Below are positions 1 through 5,200 of a stretch of DNA of 7,076 bases, one piece after another. A program made the translations under genes and the position numbers. Source of the stretch: an uncultured Oscillospiraceae bacterium (lineage in GTDB: Bacteria; Bacillota_A; Clostridia; Oscillospirales; Oscillospiraceae); contig CAAGIU010000027.1 of assembly GCA_900770015.1 (NCBI GenBank), positions 1-7,076 of the forward strand, written 5' to 3'. The notes below the pieces were generated by a model. The model saw only the letters and a list, made by a program, of their open reading frames with translations, did no database searches and had not been told where the DNA came from. Position 1 is the first letter of the stretch; every line of letters starts with the position of its first letter.

Positions 1-8
1 CACCCCCC

Positions 9-58
9 AAAAAAGAGGGCTGCCTCTCATGATTTTTGCAAATCATTTTGAGACAGCC
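9..58 (-). terminator. Intrinsic terminator of the PadR/HAAS/secreted-protein operon
   Basis: Read on the minus strand, bases 58-18 form an imperfect hairpin. The outer stem GGCTG/CAGCC (54-58 with 18-22) continues with a CTC/GAG block, then a small internal loop, then an inner 7-bp stem ATGATTT/AAATCAT (29-35 with 40-46) closed by a 4-base loop. The stem is followed by a short GAGGG-derived segment and six U residues (complement of the A-run at 9-14). It lies about 115 bases after the stop of the small secreted protein and there is no other gene between, so it most likely ends the leftward operon. The plus strand has no U-run after the hairpin, so it should work mainly in the minus direction. 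Confidence 0.8.
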
Positions 59-70
59 ACTCATTTTCTT

Positions 71-157
71 AGAATAATATCCCTTATTCTGAGAACCTAC
101 TAGCTAGTAAAATTCTTCAGAAGCAGGAATGCCGTCCTTACTTTGTGAGAATAAGGG
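71..157 (-). repeat. Competing inverted repeats in the operon 3' untranslated region
   Basis: CCCTTATTCT at 81-90 is perfectly complementary to AGAATAAGGG at 148-157, which could close a stem across about 57 bases. The same segment (84-90) can instead pair with AGAATAA at 71-77 to form a tight 7-bp hairpin with a 6-base loop. Between them lies a perfect 12-bp palindrome TACTAGCTAGTA (98-109). All of this is between the secreted-protein stop codon and the terminator, so in RNA it is a structured 3' tail. The pairing is seen directly; a regulatory or RNA-stability role is only an inference. Confidence 0.5.
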
Positions 158-171
158 GCACATTTAAAATA

Positions 172-630
172 TCAGGACAGGTTGCCGTTTTTGTCGCAGG
201 TCAAGGTTACAGTTTTTTGTAATGTCACACCGTTATAGTTTACAGAACCAAAAGCACAGGCAGATGCGCCAGAGGTGTAGGCTCTGCGGCTGTTAAGTGT
301 CACTCCACTAACAAGCGCACTAATTGAGCCAGAGGCAGATGTTGCTTGAGCAGAGGTGCCATCATAAGTAAAAGTTCCTGTTACTGATATAGTAAAAATG
401 CTAGTACCTGAAGAAATACACTCAGCAACTTTGGTGCCGGTTTTTGTATTGCTGTAAGTTTGGGTAGAGGGTACATATATGGTTTCAACGAAATAGCAAT
501 CATCACTAATAAATTCTACAGTTTGGCTGATTATGATCTGTTCGTGGGCTGCTGCTTTTGCAGAAACGGGGAGGAAAACGGTAGTTCCAACTAACAGAAA
601 ACAAACAAGTATGCTGAAAAGTTTATTCAT
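172..630 (-). CDS. Small secreted four-cysteine protein, function unknown
   Basis: The 152-residue product starts with a typical Sec signal peptide: MNK, a hydrophobic core at about residues 4-22, and a small-residue cleavage region SAKAAA ending near residue 28. The mature part (about 124 residues) is rich in Ser, Thr, Gly and Ala, with alternating polar/hydrophobic stretches that suggest beta strands, for example around TGTFTYDG (84-91) and the C-terminal QKTVTLTCDKNGNLS. Cysteines at 45, 71, 125 and 145 could form two disulfides outside the cell. There is no LPxTG motif, lipobox or further membrane segment, so it should be released or loosely attached. The ATG at 630 has a good site, GAGGAG (639-644), eight bases upstream. 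It is 36 bases after the HAAS-like gene and shares its operon, so it is probably under the same PadR control. I do not recognise a named family; a secreted effector, sensor ligand or bacteriocin-like role would all be guesses. Confidence 0.87.
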   Translation of the reverse strand: MNKLFSILVCFLLVGTTVFLPVSAKAAAHEQIIISQTVEFISDDCYFVETIYVPSTQTYSNTKTGTKVAECISSGTSIFTISVTGTFTYDGTSAQATSASGSISALVSGVTLNSRRAYTSGASACAFGSVNYNGVTLQKTVTLTCDKNGNLS

Positions 631-666
631 ATCAATTTCTCCTCAATTTTGAATACTTCAAAAGAT

Positions 667-1098
667 TTATTCACTAACAAAGTTGTCTGTCCAATAAGCG
701 GGAGCGGTTGCATTGGGACTAAGCTCTCCTTCGTAAGTAATCTCTTCGATAAAATAAATGTCCATAATTCTTTGTTGCTTGTAATTCGTATATGCTTCTG
801 CACATGTAATGAGAATGATAGCAGCAATTGAGATTGCGGCAAAAATAAATATAATGTGTTGTTTTGCGCTATTGACTTTATTTACTGCAGTTATCCCCAA
901 TTCTGCGAGAAATTCATTTGCCACATCCTCCGGTGTTCCGAAGTGTTTCGTAAGTATGGCAAGATTTACATCATCGTGATCTTCACAATAGTAAATTACC
1001 TCAGCCTCCAACTGGCACAGGGATTCCGTTTTCTGGGAACCTGAACAGTGAATCCTCTTCTTCACTTCCCGAAGGTACTGCGACGCTGCCGTGCTCAT
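667..1098 (-). CDS. HAAS/DUF1700-like single-pass membrane protein, partner of the PadR regulator
   Basis: This is a 143-residue protein. The N-terminal 75 residues are charged and helical, with the pattern YLREVKKRI near residues 8-16, LEAEVIYYCEDH near 30-41, and FGTPEDVANEFLAEL at 53-67. That last motif is typical of the DUF1700/HAAS and related (e.g. DUF6120) proteins that sit next to PadR genes. One hydrophobic helix spans about residues 82-101 (IIFIFAAISIAAIILITCA). A hydrophilic tail of about 40 acidic residues follows and would lie on the other side of the membrane. The ATG at 1098 was chosen because GAGAGG (1105-1110) sits six bases upstream; an in-frame TTG at 1122 would add eight residues that translate this ribosome site and has no better signal. 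Known relatives are thought to couple an envelope signal to the PadR repressor. The gene overlaps padR by 98 bases and precedes the secreted protein by 36 bases. Membership in the broad HAAS/DUF1700 group is fairly sure; the exact subfamily is not. Confidence 0.88.
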   Translation of the reverse strand: MSTAASQYLREVKKRIHCSGSQKTESLCQLEAEVIYYCEDHDDVNLAILTKHFGTPEDVANEFLAELGITAVNKVNSAKQHIIFIFAAISIAAIILITCAEAYTNYKQQRIMDIYFIEEITYEGELSPNATAPAYWTDNFVSE

Positions 1099-1465
1099 AA
1101 ACTTCCTCTCTTTCGTAACCAATGGGTACGCTGTTTAAGAAAACATTTTGAATTCCCTCCTGAACCAGATCAAATTCGGCCTTCAGCTCACTCAGACGCA
1201 CTCTGCCGCTGGGTTCCAGATGGTATAGGACTCGATTTCGCCTCCGCCCATGCCGGGTCTCCACCGTGACATCCCGGCCTGATATGTAGCCCGAATCCAC
1301 CATGCGGTACAGCAGAGGATACAGAGAGCCTTCCTGCACAGTCAGCTTGCCCCTGCTCCGGTCAAAAAGCATCTGAATCAGCTGATAACCGTAAATATCG
1401 CCTTCTTGTAACATCAACAGGGTAAGCATTTCGATAGAGCCTTTTTTGAAGATACCTGTTGCCAC
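1001..1465 (-). CDS. PadR-family winged-helix transcriptional regulator with overlapping C-terminal extension
   Basis: Residues 1-112 are a classic PadR DNA-binding protein. KKGSIEMLTLLML (7-19) and GDIYGYQLIQ (22-31) form the first helices, QEGSLYPLLYRM (44-55) is the recognition helix, and GRRRNRVLYHLEPSGR (73-88) is the wing. The following helix LSELKAEFDLVQEGIQNVF is the short dimer helix of the compact PadR-s2 type. The family normally stops about here, near 105-115 residues. This frame runs on to 154 residues, and residues 123-154 are encoded by the first 98 bases of the next gene read in another frame, so the tail is probably not a conserved domain. The start is GTG at 1465: AAGGAG (1473-1478) lies seven bases upstream, while the ATG at 1467 is out of frame. 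PadR proteins usually repress their own operon, relieved by a ligand or partner; here the likely targets are this operon and perhaps the divergent region. Confidence 0.93.
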   Translation of the reverse strand: MATGIFKKGSIEMLTLLMLQEGDIYGYQLIQMLFDRSRGKLTVQEGSLYPLLYRMVDSGYISGRDVTVETRHGRRRNRVLYHLEPSGRVRLSELKAEFDLVQEGIQNVFLNSVPIGYEREEVYEHGSVAVPSGSEEEDSLFRFPENGIPVPVGG

Positions 1466-1497
1466 ATGCTCACTCCTTTTTCTATTTTTTCACATAA

Positions 1498-1526
1498 ATA
1501 ATAACAAAAATATGGTTAAATGTAAA
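1498..1526 (-). promoter_or_regulatory. Sigma-A promoter of the padR operon
   Basis: On the minus strand there is a -35 element TTTACA (1521-1526) and a -10 element TATTAT (1498-1503), separated by exactly 17 bases. Each hexamer matches the vegetative consensus at five of six positions. Transcription would start near 1491, giving a leader of about 25 bases before the GTG start of padR, with the ribosome site AAGGAG inside it. The short leader and tight spacing suit an autoregulated PadR operon. Confidence 0.72.
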
Positions 1527-1574
1527 TACCAAGTTTTCATAAATAAATGTTGAAAAGAGTGAATTGCAGATTTA

Positions 1575-1588
1575 TCCTAAATATAGGA
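1575..1588. promoter_or_regulatory. Short inverted repeat upstream of the padR promoter, possible operator
   Basis: TCCTA (1575-1579) and TAGGA (1584-1588) are a perfect 5-bp inverted repeat with a 4-base spacer, about 50 bases upstream of the padR -35 element. Its place in the divergent regulatory region would suit a dimeric regulator. It does not cover the -35 or -10, is short and lies in AT-rich DNA, so chance is a real possibility. Confidence 0.25.
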
Positions 1589-1619
1589 ATTTAGACAAAA
1601 AATTGACATGCACAATTAA

Positions 1620-1709
1620 GATTTATTAGGTTATCGGCTGTTATCCACTATTTTTGAAATGTTACCTCTTGACGGAGGTCATTTCATAACAGTCGATAAC
1701 CTAATAATC
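1620..1709. repeat. Long near-perfect palindrome with inner hairpin, possible MITE-like or structured RNA element
   Basis: The outer arms at 1623-1644 and 1686-1707 pair over 22 bases with a single G-T wobble; a one-base bulge then allows two more pairs (1620-1621 with 1708-1709). Inside, TGAAATG (1655-1661) and ACCTC (1664-1668) pair with GAGGTCATTTCA (1675-1686) around a 6-base loop, leaving a two-base bulge and an unpaired 5' stretch of about ten bases (1645-1654). The pentamer CAATT occurs at 1613-1617 and 1709-1713, which could be a weak target duplication. Neither strand has a U-run after the arms, so it is not a normal terminator. It does not resemble an integron attC site. A non-autonomous mobile element, a cruciform regulatory site or part of an RNA are all possible. 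Confidence 0.6.
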
Positions 1710-1740
1710 AATTTACTGTATATTTCCATGAAAGAACGAC

Positions 1741-1770
1741 TTGCCTTTTATATAGACCCGTTCGTATGAT
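1741..1770 (+). promoter_or_regulatory. Candidate sigma-A promoter for the structured leader RNA
   Basis: A -35-like TTGCCT (1741-1746, four of six consensus) and a -10 TATGAT (1765-1770, five of six) are 18 bases apart, placing the start near 1777. A 5-bp inverted repeat GAACG (1734-1738) / CGTTC (1759-1763) flanks the -35 and could be an operator, though this is speculative. It is the most convincing rightward promoter between the divergent genes: no clear promoter is seen between the terminator at 1974 and the start of the large gene at 2215. Confidence 0.5.
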
Positions 1771-1823
1771 ACACTAAAATGTTTTCAAAATCGACACTAC
1801 CCCTTGCAGAAGGATTATATTGC

Positions 1824-1871
1824 ATGTTCAGCCTGAATAGCAACTCTCTATGTAAAACTGCAATATTATGA
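1824..1871 (+). CDS. Possible 15-codon leader peptide
   Basis: ATG at 1824 opens a 15-codon frame (MFSLNSNSLCKTAIL) that ends with TGA at 1869-1871. AGAAGGA (1808-1814) lies nine bases upstream, which is an acceptable ribosome site. The frame covers the loop and 3' arm of the main hairpin of the candidate leader RNA and stops about 60 bases before the terminator, a layout compatible with translation-coupled attenuation. It has no run of one amino acid and is short enough to be chance; treat it as a weak candidate. Confidence 0.2.
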   Translation: MFSLNSNSLCKTAIL

Positions 1872-1930
1872 TTTCAAAATACAAGGAATATTTCGGACAT
1901 AGGTAAAGAACAGAAAGGATAGCAGCCCAA

Positions 1931-1974
1931 TAGAGCCTCGTCTCCCGACCAGGAGGTGAGGCTCTACTTTTTTT
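1931..1974 (+). terminator. Strong intrinsic terminator in the leader of the large gene
   Basis: TAGAGCCTC (1931-1939) pairs perfectly with GAGGCTCTA (1958-1966). The stem continues through two G-T wobbles and CTCC/GGAG (1942-1945 with 1952-1955) to a 6-base loop, giving 15 pairs in total, followed by C and seven T residues (1968-1974). No complete ordinary gene precedes it on this strand, so it either ends a small RNA or acts as an attenuator upstream of the large YD-repeat gene, whose start is 240 bases further on. Confidence 0.88.
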
Positions 1975-2058
1975 ATATGCGAGGTTTACAAATCCTGTAT
2001 TTCTACATCTTTTCTCATCAAAACAATAGAAAGGGTGAATCCCATGCAGTAATCATCT

Positions 2059-2073
2059 TGTTCGCAACGAACA
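2059..2073. repeat. Small perfect hairpin in the untranslated region
   Basis: TGTTCG (2059-2064) and CGAACA (2068-2073) form a perfect 6-bp stem with a 3-base CAA loop. It lies in the otherwise featureless stretch between the terminator and the large gene. No U-run follows. It may be part of the leader structure or a protein-binding site; its role is unknown. The rest of 1975-2130 holds nothing I can name. Confidence 0.35.
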
Positions 2074-2132
2074 CAAATTTCAGGCAGGGAGGGATGCGAA
2101 TGAAGTAAACCAGGCAGGCCATTTTACGTAGG

Positions 2133-2143
2133 AAGGAGGTGAT
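2133..2143 (+). promoter_or_regulatory. Extended Shine-Dalgarno sequence without a standard start codon
   Basis: AAGGAGGTGAT is an 11-base perfect complement to the usual 3' tail of bacterial 16S rRNA, stronger than the site used by the large gene. No ATG, GTG or TTG lies at a normal distance downstream. The codon seven bases after AAGGAGG is ATC (2147), which opens a tiny frame ATC-GAT-TCT-TGC-TGT-TGC-TTT-TAG (2147-2170; Asp-Ser-Cys-Cys-Cys-Phe after the first codon). It may be a decayed or unusual leader peptide, or a ribosome standby site about 70 bases before the real start at 2215. Confidence 0.45.
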
Positions 2144-2214
2144 TCTATCGATTCTTGCTGTTGCTTTTAGTCCACAGTCACGATACAAAAATGTAATTAA
2201 TAAGGAGGTATGGA

Positions 2215-5200
2215 ATGAAAATTAGTCGATGGATGAGACTTCTGGCAGTCGTATTGGTCGTTGCCATGATGTTTCAGATGCTTCCGATTCAGGCTCTTGC
2301 GTTGGATGGATCGGGCAGCGTGACTTATCAGGAATACGAATCTGATGCGGAGGATCCGTATTCTCTCACCGTTCTGGGTGAGGTTGAATCCCTACGAGAG
2401 GAAAAGATCAAACATTTCCGTTTGTCGGATGGAAGCTTTGTTGCAGTCTCCTACGGTATGCCCGTTCATTATCAGGACAGTGACGGGCAGTGGCAGGATA
2501 TTGACAACTGCCTGCTGCTGGAGGCGGATTCCCTTGAAACTGCGAATGAAAGCGCTCCCGCAGCCTTTTCCAGAGACCTGACTGATGGTGAAATTTTCAC
2601 AGCCAGTCAGGGAGATTTTTCCGTATCCATGTCCCTGCTGGATTCTGCCGATGCAGTGGATATGAGTTCTGAAAGAGCCAACGTGCGTGCAGGAAGCCGG
2701 ATGCAGGCTGGGGCCTCGGCTGCCGCCAATCGTTCTGAAAATCGCGTCTATGATCGTGATGTCGAAGCTGTTATTACGGACGAGGTTCCTACCATGCTGC
2801 AGCTTCAGGAGAAGTATGTCTGGGATGTCAACGATGTCATTCCCGAAAAGCTTCAGTCCTCTCTGGTATACCAGGATGTGTTCCCTGGAATCGACCTGCT
2901 GTATACTGCTTTCGGCTACAACATCAAGGAGCAGATCGTGGTCAATGAGCCTCAGAATTCTTACCGCTTTGACTTCCTGCTGGAAACCAATGGTCTGAGC
3001 GCTGTTTTGAATTCTGACGGTTCCGTATCTTTCCTGGATGAAAACGGGGAGGCTCACTATGAGATTCCCGCGCCCTACATGGTGGATGCCATCGGTGTCT
3101 ATTCTGACCAGGTTTCCTTCACCCTGAGTGAAGATGCACGGGGATACGTGCTTACCGTAGAGGCAGATAAGGAATGGATTAATGCGGAAGACCGGGAATT
3201 CCCGGTGAACATCGACCCGACCCTTGCTGTGATTTCCGGTCAGGCTTTGCAGGATATCTACTCCGTGTACACCATGGAGGCAGCGCCCAATGACACGACG
3301 CTTGGCCGCCAGTGGCTGTATGTGGGCGCTCAGCCCTACAGCACCTCCAATGATGGCCGCTACCGCATTTACATGCACTTCCAGAATATGCCCAGTATTC
3401 CCTCCGGTTCTGAAGTTGTTCATGCGGATCTGAGTCTGTATAAAACCGCATATACCCAGCGGTACTGTCCCCAGTTCCCCATTGGTGCCTATGAGGTTAC
3501 CACGTCCCTGCCCAGCAGCTATACCAGCTACTATGACTGGTTCTCCAAGATGACCTGGCGGCGGGATCAGCCCTCCTACGATACCACCAACGCCATCGAC
3601 TTCGCCTTCGGCAAAACCGGTCAGGAATACTTGCACTGGAACCTCACCGAACTGGTGAAAAAGTGGTACATCGAGGGCACCGACAATACCACCATCGCCC
3701 TGGCCATGATGAACGAGGATGAGATTGATACCTACTACTATTTCGCCTCTGCCACCTTCTATGCCTATGCCGGTTCCATCCCTCCCATTCTGACGGTCTC
3801 TTACCGCAACAACACCGGCATTGAGCCCTATTATACCTACAGAACCATGGGGGCAGGGGAGGCGGGTACTGCTTATGTGGCAGATGCCACCGGTCAGCTG
3901 AAGATTGCCAAGGAACTGGTCTCCTACGCTTCCAATACCAATCCCTTCTCTCTGAATCTGGTGTACAATTCCGACTACTTCTCCGGTTCTTCTGCAGATT
4001 ACAACCCGCTGTCCCAGTTGGGATTGAGTATGTCGGTTGGCTCCGGGTGGACGCTGGACTGTGTGCAGAAGATCACAGCGGAGACCATTTCCGGTGTATC
4101 TTATCTGAAGTATGCGGATGGGGATGGGACAATCCACTATTTCAGCAAAGACAGCTCCAGAGACGCTGCCTACTACTATGACGAAGACGGACTTGGTCTG
4201 AAGATCAAGAATACCGGCACCAATGCCTATACCATGTCTGACGACAAGGGCAATGAGTGGTTCTTCACCGGAAGCTTCCTCACTTCTACGAAGGACTCTG
4301 ACGGCGACGTCTTCAACATCAACTACAGCAATGGAAAGATCACGTCCATTACCCAGGTCAATAATGGGCAGTACACCCTGACCATGGCCAGCTTTACCTA
4401 CAGCGGTGATACGCTTACCAGTGTAACGGACGCAGCTGGGAATGTCTATATTCTTGTTTATTCCGGAACAAAGCTCGTTGGAATTCAGCGCGGGAGCACC
4501 AAGCTTGCGGACTATTTCTATGAATACGGTGATTCCCGGGTGACGAGGATGGCTGACAGCGAGAGTGAATACGGAATCGATTTCAGCTACAGCAACGGAA
4601 AGCTGTCCCAGTATCAGGAAGTGGTGCGGGAAACCAGCGGTCAGGCAACAATTTTCCATTACGGCCAGGCTGTCTCCATTACCTATCCTGCTCATAGTGA
4701 GACGGTGTACCGGGATTATGGCGTGGATCGGATTTTTGGCGACGATGATGATCTCCACACCCACTATCTGTTTGACTACGCTGGCCGCACGGTCAATGCC
4801 TATACCACTGACAACGACGGCAATATCCTGGGCGCATCCAATGCACTCTACACGGATAACAGCGGCACAAGTAAGAAAAACAACCGGATGGAGCGCACGG
4901 CTACCATCGGCATTGCGGCTCAGCAGTTGATGCGAAATCCCAGCGTGGAAACGCTTGGCAATGCCTGGACCACTTCTGCAGGCGTAAGTGTATCCACTGA
5001 AAAGCCCCGCAGTGGTGCCAAGGGAATCAAAGGCACTGCCACCTCTGCTACAGACCTGCTTGCCTATAATTTCTCCGAAGCTCTGGAATATGGAAAGACC
5101 TATACATTTTCCTGCTTCGTGAACACCTCCGCTGTCACCAGCTTCCCGGGGAACGGCATTTACCTGCGGGTTTCCGATGGCTCCGGCAATCAATGGTCGG

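Larger units (their letters stand above)
1777..1974 (+). ncRNA. Candidate structured leader or small RNA ending in an intrinsic terminator
   Basis: Between a promoter-like sequence and a strong terminator lie about 200 bases with clear folding potential. CCTTG (1802-1806) pairs with CAAGG (1882-1886). Inside it, 1814-1824 pairs with 1859-1869 over 11 bases with one mismatch. A small hairpin TTC/GAA (1827-1837) sits at the top. TTGCAG (1804-1809) could alternatively pair with CTGCAA (1858-1863), so two folds compete. A 9-base direct repeat TTTCAAAAT occurs at 1783-1791 and 1872-1880. The segment could be a free small RNA, or an attenuator leader whose terminator must be read through to express the large gene at 2215. 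I compared it by eye with c-di-GMP and 6S RNA patterns and saw no convincing match. Ends are estimates. Confidence 0.42.

Noticed and set aside
667..1122. TTG-started longer form of the HAAS-like protein
   Set aside because: The eight extra residues translate the ribosome site of the ATG at 1098 and the TTG has no convincing site of its own.
1620..1709. Integron attC site or bidirectional terminator
   Set aside because: The arms lack the attC core pattern and no U-run follows the stem on either strand.
2018..2122. 34-codon minus-strand frame in the untranslated region
   Set aside because: It has a plausible hydrophobic stretch but no Shine-Dalgarno sequence before its ATG and no promoter seen; likely chance.
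1975..2214. Possible c-di-GMP riboswitch upstream of the large secreted protein
   Set aside because: Such switches often control surface proteins in Clostridia, and a GGGATGCGAA-like stretch drew attention, but the conserved core segments of class I or II were not found by eye.
2139..2225. 28-codon GTG-started plus-strand frame overlapping the start of the large gene
   Set aside because: The GTG lies inside the AAGGAGGTGAT ribosome site itself, leaving only about three bases to an upstream AGGAAG, too close for normal initiation.
3179..3451. Minus-strand open frame of 90 codons
   Set aside because: Opposite the DNRLRE domain of the sense gene, with low-complexity Arg/Cys/Gly-rich translation and no ribosome site recognised.
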